Shown piece by piece: positions 1 to 7,300 of a stretch of DNA of 13,112 bases. The stretch is from Chloroflexota bacterium (lineage in GTDB: Bacteria; Chloroflexota; Limnocylindria; Limnocylindrales; CSP1-4). The stretch lies in assembly GCA_021785115.1 (NCBI GenBank), contig JAJYGO010000373.1, forward strand, positions 1 through 13,112, in the 5' to 3' direction. Made by a program: the position numbers and the translations under genes. Within the stretch, counting starts at the first letter, position 1. Every line of letters starts with the position of its first letter. The notes under the pieces are model-generated. The model ran no database searches, was not told the origin of the DNA, and saw only the letters and a program-made list of their open reading frames with translations.

Positions 1-315
1 GTGGAAGTCCGGGAGGAGGCGCTGCCCTCCATCGACCTGCACACCGGGCTGCCGCTCGACACGAGCGACGAACCGGACGCGCTGCGGATCGACGATCACC
101 ACATCCTGGACCTGGAGGTCCCGGTGCGGGAGGCGATCTCGATGGCCGAGCCGATCGCGCCGCTCTGCCGGCCGGACTGCCGCGGGCTGTGCCCGGTCTG
201 CGGTGCGGACCTGAACGACGAGCCGGGGCACCGGCATCCGGACGAGCCGGTCGATCCGCGGCTCGAGGCCCTGGGCGACTGGCAGCCGCCCGAGACCGAC
301 GACCCCATCTGCTGA
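1..315 (+). CDS. DUF177 (YceD-like) family protein, 5'-truncated by window edge
   Basis: The last 104 residues of a DUF177/YceD-family protein are visible. The reading frame is open to base 1, so the true start is probably upstream and the GTG at base 1 may be internal. The family signature is clear: Cys56, Cys60, Cys64 and Cys67 in a C-x3-C-x3-C-x2-C arrangement followed by GADLN, then DPRLEAL at 85-91. The C-x-C pair usual after the LN motif is replaced by His77-x-His79, which may still bind metal. The family lies directly upstream of rpmF in many bacteria, as here, with a 43-bp gap. Members are needed for normal 23S rRNA accumulation in E. coli and plants; the mechanism is unclear. The call rests on the Cys cluster, the DPRLEAL tail and the rpmF neighbour. 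Confidence 0.87.
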   Translation: MEVREEALPSIDLHTGLPLDTSDEPDALRIDDHHILDLEVPVREAISMAEPIAPLCRPDCRGLCPVCGADLNDEPGHRHPDEPVDPRLEALGDWQPPETDDPIC

Positions 316-358
316 CATCCGCGAACCTGCCGTCGCACCAACGCACGAGGAGACCACC

Positions 359-565
359 ATGGGCCTGCCCAAGCGCAAGACATCGCACGCCGCACAGGGC
401 GACCGCCGCGCCCACCACGCGCTGGTCGCGCCGAACGTCGAGTCCTGCCCGCACTGCCACGAGCCGAAGCTGAGCCACCACGCCTGCCCGAACTGCGGGT
501 GGTACGCCGGCCGCGAGGCGGTGCACATCAAGAGCAGGACCACCGGCGAGACCGGCCGGTCCTGA
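359..565 (+). CDS. rpmF: 50S ribosomal protein L32 (bL32), zinc-ribbon form
   Basis: This 68-residue protein is a structural component of the large ribosomal subunit. It opens with the typical MGLPKRKTSHA sequence. Two CxxC pairs (Cys30/Cys33 and Cys43/Cys46) form the zinc-binding C+ type ribbon, with GWYAGREAV following the second pair, as in known L32 proteins. The ATG at 359 has a clean AGGAG (348-352) six bases upstream. The downstream gene is plsX after a 25-bp gap. The DUF177-rpmF-plsX order is a widespread arrangement linking ribosome and phospholipid synthesis. The protein ends in a basic/polar tail of about ten residues and shows no sign of damage. Confidence 0.96.
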   Translation: MGLPKRKTSHAAQGDRRAHHALVAPNVESCPHCHEPKLSHHACPNCGWYAGREAVHIKSRTTGETGRS

Positions 566-590
566 CGACCTCGCGGAGCGCCGGGGCGCC

Positions 591-1667
591 ATGGACGTTC
601 GCTCGGTCGCCCTCCCGGCCGCGGGCGAGGGGCGCGTGCGGGTCGCCGTGGACGCCCTCGGCGGGGACCACGGGCCGGCCGAGGTCGTCCCGGGAGCCCT
701 GGCCTGGGCGCGCGAGCATCCCGATACCGACCTGCTCCTCGTCGGCGACGAGGCCCTGATCGCGCCGCACGTGCGGGACGGCCTGCCCTCCCACGTGACG
801 CTGGTGCCGGCCTCCGAGCTGGTGGCCATGGACGAGCAGGCGGCGGCGGCCGTCCGACGCAAGCGCGACGCCAGCATCAACGTGGCGATGCGCCTGGTCC
901 GCGAGGGCCGGGCCGATGCCGTCGTCACCGCCGGGCACACGGGCGCGGGCGTCGCCGCGGCGATCCTCCACCTGGGGCGGCTCCCGGGCGTGGACCGGCC
1001 GGCGCTGGCCGTCCAGATGGTGAGCGACAAGGGCCCCTTCGTGCTGCTGGACATCGGTGCCACCACCGACTCCACGGGGCTCAACCTCGCGCAGTACGCC
1101 CGTATGGGCGCGATCTACGCCGAGAAGGTGCTGGGCGTGCACGACCCTTCCGTGGCGCTCCTCTCCATCGGCGAGGAGGGCGGCAAGGGCGAGCGGCGGG
1201 TGCAGGAGGCGACGGCGATGCTGACCGGCACCGACCTGCGGTTCGTGGGCAACGTCGAGGGCAAGGACCTGGTGGCGCACCTCGCGGACGTGGTCGTGTG
1301 CGACGCATCGGTGGGCAACGTCACCATGAAGTTCTTCGAGGGGCTCTCCGGCTTCATCTTCGACCTGCTGCGCCGCGAGTTCCGCCGGCCGCCGCTGGGG
1401 CCCCTGGCCTACGTGCTGATGCGCCCCGGGGTGGCCCGGATCCGCGAGCGGTTCGACTACGAGAAACTGGGCGGTGCGCCGCTGCTCGGCGTGCGGGGGA
1501 CCGTGATCATCACGCACGGCCGGGCGCGGGCGAGGATGATCTCCTACGCGGTGGGCGTGGGGGCCGCGTCGGCGCGGGCCCGGGTGCCCCAGCTGATCAC
1601 GGACGCGCTCGGGCCGCTGCAGCGATCCACCCGGCCGTCCGCCGGCGGGATGGAGGAGACGGCATGA
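591..1667 (+). CDS. plsX: Phosphate acyltransferase PlsX
   Basis: PlsX converts acyl-ACP and phosphate to acyl-phosphate, the donor used by PlsY in the first step of phospholipid synthesis. It acts at the cytoplasmic face of the membrane. The 358-residue length fits the family. Visible hallmarks are [12 protein letters not shown] (18-29), [13 protein letters not shown] (91-103), AGHTGA (114-119, usually AGNTGA), LDIGATTD (153-160), GNVEGKDL (220-227), [13 protein letters not shown] (235-247) and [10 protein letters not shown] (294-303). The 153-166 stretch is more diverged than in Bacillus PlsX. The ATG at 591 lacks a strong Shine-Dalgarno. A GTG at 636, behind GAGG at 627-630, would give an N-terminus beginning at the usual [10 protein letters not shown] position, so the start may lie there. 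The stop overlaps the next start (ATGA, 1664-1667). Confidence 0.93.
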   Translation: MDVRSVALPAAGEGRVRVAVDALGGDHGPAEVVPGALAWAREHPDTDLLLVGDEALIAPHVRDGLPSHVTLVPASELVAMDEQAAAAVRRKRDASINVAMRLVREGRADAVVTAGHTGAGVAAAILHLGRLPGVDRPALAVQMVSDKGPFVLLDIGATTDSTGLNLAQYARMGAIYAEKVLGVHDPSVALLSIGEEGGKGERRVQEATAMLTGTDLRFVGNVEGKDLVAHLADVVVCDASVGNVTMKFFEGLSGFIFDLLRREFRRPPLGPLAYVLMRPGVARIRERFDYEKLGGAPLLGVRGTVIITHGRARARMISYAVGVGAASARARVPQLITDALGPLQRSTRPSAGGMEETA

Positions 1668-2038
1668 ACGGCGCGGCTCGCGGGTCCCGGGAGGCCGCCG
1701 GGATGGAGGCGACGGCGGGGAGCGCCGGTGTGCGGGTGCTGACGGTTCGACGACGGGTGATCGGGGCGATGGCCCGCGCGGCCGCGGAGGCGCAGCCCGG
1801 CGTGCTCCGGGTCGGCCGCGGCGGGACGGCGTTCTGGGCGTGGCTCGCCGGGCCCGCGGTGACCGCCCGGCTGCGCGGGGGGCGCGTGCACGTCCGGCTC
1901 TTCCTGGTGGCACGGTCCGGGGAACCGCTGACGGCCCTCGCCGCGCGGGTCCGGAGGGCGATCGCCGAGACCATCGAGCGCCAGCTCGGACTGGAGCTCG
2001 GCGAGGTCACCATCCTCGTCGACGGCATCGGCGACTGA
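1664..2038 (+). CDS. Asp23/Gls24 family protein (YqhY/YloU-like)
   Basis: This 124-residue protein resembles the small Asp23/Gls24 family. After a variable N-terminus of about 22 residues comes [22 protein letters not shown] (roughly 26-47), corresponding to the family's helical segment ending in a PGV turn. The C-terminal part has a beta strand (VHVRLFLVA, about 76-83), a helix ([20 protein letters not shown], 91-110) and the family-like ending [12 protein letters not shown] (111-122). The ATG at 1664 overlaps the plsX stop and has GGAGGA at 1652-1657. An internal ATG at 1703 with GGAGG at 1690-1694 is an alternative start. Members are linked to envelope stress or lipid metabolism; Bacillus YqhY is encoded just upstream of nusB, the same neighbour as here. 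Exact function is unknown. The family call rests on the C-terminal pattern and context. Confidence 0.8.
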   Translation: MNGAARGSREAAGMEATAGSAGVRVLTVRRRVIGAMARAAAEAQPGVLRVGRGGTAFWAWLAGPAVTARLRGGRVHVRLFLVARSGEPLTALAARVRRAIAETIERQLGLELGEVTILVDGIGD

Positions 2039-2041
2039 CGC

Positions 2042-2542
2042 GTGCCGTCCACGACTGCGGCCGCACCGCACGCGTCGCGGCGCACCGCCCGGCGGCTCGC
2101 GCTGGCCGCCGTCTTCGAGGCGGAGTTCGGGCAGCGCACCGCGTTGGCGGCCCTGGAACGCCAGCTCGGGGAGCTCGGCATCGACGACGAGACCGCCGGC
2201 CACGCGCGCGCGCTCGTCGAGGCGGTGGTACGCCACCGGGATACCATCGACGCGCGGATCGAGGCGGCCGCTCCCGCCTACCCGGTGGTGCAGCTGGCGC
2301 GAATCGACCGCGCACTGTTGCGTTCGGCCCTGGGGGAACTGCTACACTCCGCGACGGCTCCTGCCCGCGTGATCATCGCGGAGTGGGTCGGCCTGGCGAG
2401 AACGTACAGTGGGGAACCAGCCCGGCGCCTCCTGAATGGCGTGCTCGGGCGGGTCGCCGACGAGACAGGATTGGCCGGTCCCACCCGGAGGGAAGGGGAT
2501 CGCGAGTCCAGGCGGGCACCAACCGCCCGGATCAGGAGGTAG
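2042..2542 (+). CDS. nusB: Transcription antitermination factor NusB
   Basis: NusB binds boxA RNA together with ribosomal protein S10 and helps RNA polymerase read through rRNA operons. The all-helical NusB fold is recognisable: [18 protein letters not shown] (13-30), the [17 protein letters not shown] segment (85-101), [17 protein letters not shown] (109-125) and the characteristic [11 protein letters not shown] end (131-141). GTG at 2042, three bases after the Asp23 stop, gives a sensible N-terminus. It lacks a clear Shine-Dalgarno, so coupling to the upstream gene is likely. The 166 residues exceed the usual length of about 140. Residues 141-166 are an extra polar tail with eight arginines, and the coding region runs through the acpP Shine-Dalgarno (stop at 2540-2542). 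Confidence 0.93.
   Translation: MPSTTAAAPHASRRTARRLALAAVFEAEFGQRTALAALERQLGELGIDDETAGHARALVEAVVRHRDTIDARIEAAAPAYPVVQLARIDRALLRSALGELLHSATAPARVIIAEWVGLARTYSGEPARRLLNGVLGRVADETGLAGPTRREGDRESRRAPTARIRR
2318..2348 (+). promoter_or_regulatory. Weak candidate internal promoter inside nusB
   Basis: TTGCGT (2318-2323) and TACACT (2343-2348) resemble sigma70-type -35 and -10 boxes, separated by 19 bp, which is longer than optimal. The elements stand out because the surrounding sequence is very GC-rich. They lie inside the nusB coding region about 200 bp upstream of acpP, so they could give acpP, a highly expressed gene, its own transcription. The match is partial and could be chance. Confidence 0.15.
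2534..2540 (+). promoter_or_regulatory. Strong Shine-Dalgarno deciding the GTG start of acpP
   Basis: AGGAGGT lies seven bases upstream of the GTG at 2548 and overlaps the last codons and first stop base of nusB. It fixes the acpP start as GTG rather than a longer in-frame reading upstream. It fits the high translation expected of acyl carrier protein. Confidence 0.85.
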
Positions 2543-2547
2543 GACTG

Positions 2548-2790
2548 GTGACGGCATCAACCTACGAGCGGCTCAAGAAGATCGTGGTGGAGCAGCTCGG
2601 CGTGGACGAGGACGAGGTCAAGCCCGAGTCGTCGTTCGTGGAGGACCTCAACGCCGACTCGCTGGATCTCGTCGAGCTGATCATGAGCCTCGAGGAAGAG
2701 TTCGGCACCGAGATCTCCGACGAGGACGCGGAGAAGATCCGCACGGTCCAGGACGCGGTCGACTACATCGACGAGCACGCCGCGCAGTAG
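2548..2790 (+). CDS. acpP: Acyl carrier protein
   Basis: This 80-residue acidic protein is the acyl carrier of type II fatty acid synthesis and supplies acyl chains to PlsX, which is encoded upstream. The phosphopantetheine attachment site is DSL with Ser38 in the motif [20 protein letters not shown] (30-49). The flanking helices ([14 protein letters not shown] and [18 protein letters not shown]) match standard ACPs. The GTG start follows a strong AGGAGGT by seven bases. The gene sits directly before rnc, as in Bacillus and many other bacteria. The usual partners fabD, fabG and fabF are not present next to it in this window; nusB precedes it instead. A 16-bp gap separates it from rnc. Confidence 0.97.
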   Translation: MTASTYERLKKIVVEQLGVDEDEVKPESSFVEDLNADSLDLVELIMSLEEEFGTEISDEDAEKIRTVQDAVDYIDEHAAQ

Positions 2791-2806
2791 TCGCGGCCTT
2801 CCCCTG

Positions 2807-3568
2807 ATGGATCCGGCGGACGAGCTCGCGGCGCGGCTCGGACTGCCGGTCTCGGATCGGGGCCTCCTCGGCCGGGCCCTGGTCCACGGCAGCTTCACCA
2901 ACGAGCACCCGGACGAACCGTTCGGGTCGAACGAGCGGCTCGAGTTCCTGGGCGACGCGGTCGTGGCACTCGTGGTGTCCGAAGCGCTGTACGTGCGGCA
3001 CCCCGACGAGGATGAGGGTGCGCTGACCGCGCGCCGGGCCGCACTCGTCTCGACGCGCGCGCTGGCCAGGGCCGCGGGCCGTCTCGGCCTCGGCGAGCTG
3101 GTGATCCTTGGCCAGGGCGCCGAGCGGACCGGCGAACGCCACCGACCGTCCGTGCTGGCCGCGACCTTCGAGGCCGTGGTCGGCGCGGTCTACCTGGACC
3201 AGGGGCTGGCGACCGTGCAGTCGTGGCTCATCGAGCAGCTCGCGGACCAGCTCGACGCGGAGGTCCCGGTGGCGAGCCTCAAATCCCCCAAGAGCCGGCT
3301 CCAGGAGCTCAGCTATGTGCGCTGGGGCGCGCCGCCCACCTACCGCGTCGTGAGCGCGATCGGACCGGACCACGCCCGTCGCTACGTCGTCGAGGCGCTG
3401 GTCGGCGACGAGGCGCTCGGACGCGGCGAGGGCGGCAACCGCCGCGAGGCGGAGACGGAGGCAGCCGCCCGGGCACTCGAGGCGCTCGAGGGCGCGGAGG
3501 CGGGCGCCGCCGGCCCGGGCGAGGCGCCGGGCCCCTGGACGCAGTCACCGGAGGGCGCCGCCGAATGA
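2807..3568 (+). CDS. rnc: Ribonuclease III, with one catalytic-site acidic residue replaced
   Basis: RNase III cleaves double-stranded RNA in rRNA and mRNA maturation. The 253 residues comprise an N-terminal endonuclease domain (about 1-150) and a C-terminal dsRNA-binding domain (about 159-228, including KSRLQELSYVRWG and NRREAETEAAARALEAL), then a Gly/Ala/Pro/Glu-rich tail. The signature NERLEFLGD is at 42-50, giving Glu43, Glu46 and Asp50. The second metal-binding block usually reads DxFEA; here it is AATFEA, so the position equivalent to E. coli Asp114 is Ala119 (codon GCG at 3161-3163), while Glu122 (E. coli Glu117) is kept. The ATG at 2807 lacks an obvious Shine-Dalgarno. The gene lies between acpP and smc, the conserved order. 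Confidence 0.95.
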   Translation: MDPADELAARLGLPVSDRGLLGRALVHGSFTNEHPDEPFGSNERLEFLGDAVVALVVSEALYVRHPDEDEGALTARRAALVSTRALARAAGRLGLGELVILGQGAERTGERHRPSVLAATFEAVVGAVYLDQGLATVQSWLIEQLADQLDAEVPVASLKSPKSRLQELSYVRWGAPPTYRVVSAIGPDHARRYVVEALVGDEALGRGEGGNRREAETEAAARALEALEGAEAGAAGPGEAPGPWTQSPEGAAE

Positions 3569-3590
3569 GGCGGGGGATCGGGAGGGGCGG

Positions 3591-6500
3591 GTGACCGCTC
3601 GCGCGCGCCTCCGCTCGCTCCGGATGGTCGGGTTCAAGTCCTTCGCGGAGCGGACCGAGGTCGAGTTCGGGGCCGGGATCAGCGCCGTCATCGGCCCCAA
3701 CGGCAGCGGCAAGAGCAACCTGGCGGACGCGCTCCGCTGGGCCCTTGGGGAGCAGGGCCGGTCGCTGCGCATCCGGCGGGCGGAGGACGTCATCTTCGCC
3801 GGGTCCGAGCGCCGGCACGCCATCGGGATGGCCGACGTGACGCTCGTGCTCGACAACGCGGACGGGCTGCTCCCCCTCGAGTTCGCCGAGGTGGCGCTCG
3901 GTCGGCGGCTGTTCCGGTCCGGCGAGAACGACTACCTGGTGAACCGGCAGCGGGTCCGCCACCGCGACCTGGTGGACCTGCTGGACGCGGCCAACATTGC
4001 CGAGAACGCGTTCCTCTTCATCGGCCAGGGGATGGTGGACCAGGCGCTCTCCCTGCGCCCCGAGGAGCGGCGGGTCCTCTTCGAGGAGGTCGCGGGAGTC
4101 CGGCGGCACGAGCGGCGTCGCCGCCAGGCAGAGGCGCAGCTGGAGGAGGCCGAGGCCAACCTGGCCCGGGTGCGCGACGTGCTCGCCGAGCTGCGGCCGC
4201 AGGCCCGCCGTCTGGCGCAGCAGGTGGAGCAGGAAGCGGCACGGCGTTCCGCCGCCGACGACCTGGCGGCCGCCCTGGTGGCGGCTGCCCACGCCCGTTG
4301 GCACGCGGCGGCGCACGCGGGGCGGGAGGCCGCGGCGTCCCTGGAGCGGGCCCGCTCCGCGGCGGCAACCACGCAGGCGGAGCTGCGCACGGCGGAGACG
4401 CATGCTGCCGCTCTTGCCGGTCGGCTGGAGGAGCGGGCGTCGGCCGAGCGCTCGGTGCGCGCCGACCTGGATGCCCTGACTGCGGAGCTGACCGCGGTGC
4501 GCCTGGCGCATGGCCGCGCGGAGTCGACCCTCCAGGCCCTGGAGCGGGACCGGCGGCGGATCGAGGGCGAGCGGGCGGCCGCCGAGTCCCGGCTGCAGGC
4601 CGCGCGCAGGACCGCCGCGATCCCTCTCGTCGAGGATGACCCGGACCGCGCGACGGAGCTCGCGCAGGCCGAGCTCGCGCTCGCGGAGGCGCTGGCGGAG
4701 CTGGCGCAGCTCCGGGCGGCCGCACGCGAGGCGGGAGACCGGGAGGCGGCCCTCCGGCGAGCCGAGGCGGCGCGGGCCGCGGACCATGAGGCGGCGCGGC
4801 GCAGGGCGGCGACGGCCGCCAGGGCGCTTGCCGAGCAGCAGGCCCGGCTCTCCCGCGCGGAGGAGGCGGCGCGGGCGGCGGCCGGACGGCACGAGGCGGC
4901 GTCCGGCCGACACGCGGACGCGGTGGCCCAGGAGGCAGCGGCGGACCGTGCGGAGGCCGCGGCGCGCGAGGCGCTGGACGCGGTGGAGCGACGCTGGCAG
5001 GGGCTGCGTGCGGCGGCGGAGTCGGCGGCGGCGCGCCTCGAAGCGGTACGTTCGCGGATCGCCGCCCTGGACGGGCTGCTGAGCGCCGCGGAGGGCGTGG
5101 CGATCACGCAGGCCGCACGGCGCCTCGGCGGGACGCGCGTGGCCGAGGGTCTCGACGTGGATCCCGCGCTGCGCACCGCAGTGGAGGCGGCCCTCGGCGA
5201 CGCGGTCCGGGCGGCGGCGCTCGTTCGGGACCGGGTGCCCGGGCTCCGGGGCGAGCGTGGCCTGGTGGTGCTCGCCGACGCGGCCGCCCCCCGCGTGGCG
5301 GACCGCGACGCGGAGCGCGCCCGCGCGGCGGCGGTCGAGGCTGGCGGCGGAGCGCTGGCGGACGCGGTTCGACGGGACCCGGGGGGCGTCGCGACGCGCC
5401 TCCTGGCCGCGGCCCTCTGGGTGCCCACGCTGGAGGACGCGCTGCGGGTCGCGGCCGTGCTGCCGGCGGGCTGGTCGGTCGCGACGCGGGACGGCGACCT
5501 GGCGACGGCCGCGGGCCTGGTGACGGTGGGCGGTGGCGGCGCGCTGCTCGATCGCCGGGCGGAGCGGGCGGCGCTCGACCGGGAACTGGCCGGGCTCGCG
5601 GCGGCGGACGCCGAGGCGCGCGCGGCGCGCGAGGCGGGCGATCGCGAGCGATCGGCGGGGCGGGCACAGGCGGACGAGGCGCGTCGCGGGGCGGAAGCTG
5701 CGCGCCGTGAGCGACGGGCGGCTGACGAGGCGGAGCGGGGCGCGGGTCGCGCAGCCGAGGCCGCCGCCAGGGAGCTGGCCTGGGAGCGCGCGCAGGCGAA
5801 GCGGCTCGCGGCGGAGGCGTCACGCGCGACTGCCGCACTGCAGGCCGCCGAGGCGGAGGCCGCCGCCGAAGAGGAGCGCCATGCCGCAGGCCCGGACGGC
5901 GGCCCGGACGCGGCGGCCCTGGCGACGTGGGAACAGCGGGTGGCCGAGCTCCGCCGTCGGCGTGACCGGCTCGCGGCCGCCGCCCAGGAGCGGGCCGCCG
6001 AGCGGCGGCTCGCGGAGGACGCGCGCAGCCGGGCCGAGGCTGCCATCTCGCTCGACGAGGCGCGACTCGCGGCGCTCGCCGGGGAGGCGACGCTGCTCGC
6101 GGCGGCCCTCGAGGAGGCGTCGACCGAGGGTTCGCGGGCGGCCGCCGAGATGGCCGACCTCACCGAGCGCGAGCGCGAGGCGCGTCGCCGGCTCGAGGCG
6201 GTCCTCACGGCGGGGGGAGGGGAGCGCGACGAGCTGGCGCGCACCGAGCGGGCCCTGGCCGCGCACCGCGTGCGCCTTCGCGAGCTCGACGAGCGCGTCC
6301 GGGAGGCGGAGGTCGCCGAGCTCCAGGCCCGGCTGGCCCACGAGACGATGCGCGAACAGATCCTCGTCGAACTCGCGTCGCTGGGGCCGGTGGGGCTGCA
6401 TGCGCTCGCGTCCGTGACCGCAGACGCGGCGTCGGTCGTCCTGCGCGACGGGACTGCATCGCCGGGCGACGAGGATGACGGCGCGGATCCGGCACGCGCC

Positions 6501-7235
6501 CTGGAGGCCGCGCTCGACGGCGCGGCGCGGCGCTGGGACCGCGAGCCCGCCCCCGCGGACGCGCCGTCCGCTGCGCGCCTTGCCGTCCTCCGGCGCCGGT
6601 TCCACGAGCTGGGGTCCGGCAACCCGCTGGCCGAGGAGGAGTACGAGCAGGTGCGCGGGCGCCTGGACGATCTGGAGGCACAGCGCGAGGACCTCGAGCG
6701 GGCGATCCGCTCCACCCGCGACCTCATCGCGGAGCTGGACCGCCTGATCGCGGAGCAGTTCCGCACGACGTTCGCGGCGCTGGAGGATGCCTTCGGGCGC
6801 CGCTTCACGCAGCTCTTCGGCGGCGGCGTGGCGCGCCTCAGCCTGACCGACCCGGAGGACCTCGACGCCACGGGCGTGGAGATCATGGCGCAGCCCCCGG
6901 GCAAGAAGCGGCAGCCGCTCGCAATGCTCTCGGGAGGCGAGCGCGCCCTGACCGCGGTGGCGCTCCTCTTCGCCATGCTGGAGGTGCGGCCGGTCCCGTT
7001 CTGCGTGCTGGACGAGGTGGACGCGGCGCTCGACGAGGCCAACGTGGGCCGCTTCACGGATGCCCTGCGCGAGCTGTCCCGGCGGACCCAGTGCGTGGTG
7101 ATCACGCACAACCGGGGTACGATCGAGGCCGCCGACGCGCTGTACGGGGTGACGATCGGTGACGACGCGGTGAGCCGCGTCATCTCGCTGCGGCTGGAGG
7201 AGGCGCAGTCGATGGTGGAGGCCACCGCCGGCTGA
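3591..7235 (+). CDS. smc: Chromosome segregation protein SMC
   Basis: This 1214-residue ATPase is the core of the SMC-ScpAB condensin that compacts and separates chromosomes. The N-terminal lobe (1-170) opens with RMVGFKSFAERTEVEFG and has Walker A GPNGSGKS at 35-42 and the Q-loop IGQG at 144-147. Two long Ala/Arg/Glu-rich coiled-coil arms (about 170-500 and 660-1030) flank a hinge at about 505-655, recognised by GLDVDPALRTAVEAALGDAV and a Gly-rich exit strand. The C-terminal lobe has FTQLFGGGVARLSLTDPEDL, the signature LSGGE at 1113-1117, Walker B FCVLDE at 1137-1142 and ITHNRGTIEAADALYGVT. The start is GTG at 3591 with GGAGG five bases before it. The gene is intact and slightly longer than the usual length of about 1180. 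scpA and scpB are not in the window. Confidence 0.97.
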   Translation: MTARARLRSLRMVGFKSFAERTEVEFGAGISAVIGPNGSGKSNLADALRWALGEQGRSLRIRRAEDVIFAGSERRHAIGMADVTLVLDNADGLLPLEFAEVALGRRLFRSGENDYLVNRQRVRHRDLVDLLDAANIAENAFLFIGQGMVDQALSLRPEERRVLFEEVAGVRRHERRRRQAEAQLEEAEANLARVRDVLAELRPQARRLAQQVEQEAARRSAADDLAAALVAAAHARWHAAAHAGREAAASLERARSAAATTQAELRTAETHAAALAGRLEERASAERSVRADLDALTAELTAVRLAHGRAESTLQALERDRRRIEGERAAAESRLQAARRTAAIPLVEDDPDRATELAQAELALAEALAELAQLRAAAREAGDREAALRRAEAARAADHEAARRRAATAARALAEQQARLSRAEEAARAAAGRHEAASGRHADAVAQEAAADRAEAAAREALDAVERRWQGLRAAAESAAARLEAVRSRIAALDGLLSAAEGVAITQAARRLGGTRVAEGLDVDPALRTAVEAALGDAVRAAALVRDRVPGLRGERGLVVLADAAAPRVADRDAERARAAAVEAGGGALADAVRRDPGGVATRLLAAALWVPTLEDALRVAAVLPAGWSVATRDGDLATAAGLVTVGGGGALLDRRAERAALDRELAGLAAADAEARAAREAGDRERSAGRAQADEARRGAEAARRERRAADEAERGAGRAAEAAARELAWERAQAKRLAAEASRATAALQAAEAEAAAEEERHAAGPDGGPDAAALATWEQRVAELRRRRDRLAAAAQERAAERRLAEDARSRAEAAISLDEARLAALAGEATLLAAALEEASTEGSRAAAEMADLTEREREARRRLEAVLTAGGGERDELARTERALAAHRVRLRELDERVREAEVAELQARLAHETMREQILVELASLGPVGLHALASVTADAASVVLRDGTASPGDEDDGADPARALEAALDGAARRWDREPAPADAPSAARLAVLRRRFHELGSGNPLAEEEYEQVRGRLDDLEAQREDLERAIRSTRDLIAELDRLIAEQFRTTFAALEDAFGRRFTQLFGGGVARLSLTDPEDLDATGVEIMAQPPGKKRQPLAMLSGGERALTAVALLFAMLEVRPVPFCVLDEVDAALDEANVGRFTDALRELSRRTQCVVITHNRGTIEAADALYGVTIGDDAVSRVISLRLEEAQSMVEATAG

Positions 7236-7300
7236 CGAACGGCCCGCACGTACGGCGCCCGCCCCGAGGGCCCGCGGTTCGCAATGGAGGCACGCCCCGG

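Noticed and set aside
1298..1663. Upstream in-frame extension of the Asp23-family gene
   Set aside because: The extension overlaps conserved plsX sequence in another frame. The ATG at 1664 has a good Shine-Dalgarno and the usual family length.
528..1913. 461-codon - strand open frame opposite plsX
   Set aside because: Shadow of plsX and the Asp23 gene, rich in Arg/Pro/His with no known motif.
7236..7300. Terminator between smc and ftsY
   Set aside because: Only short GC stems of about four pairs are seen with no U-run; nothing distinguishes them from background in this GC-rich sequence.
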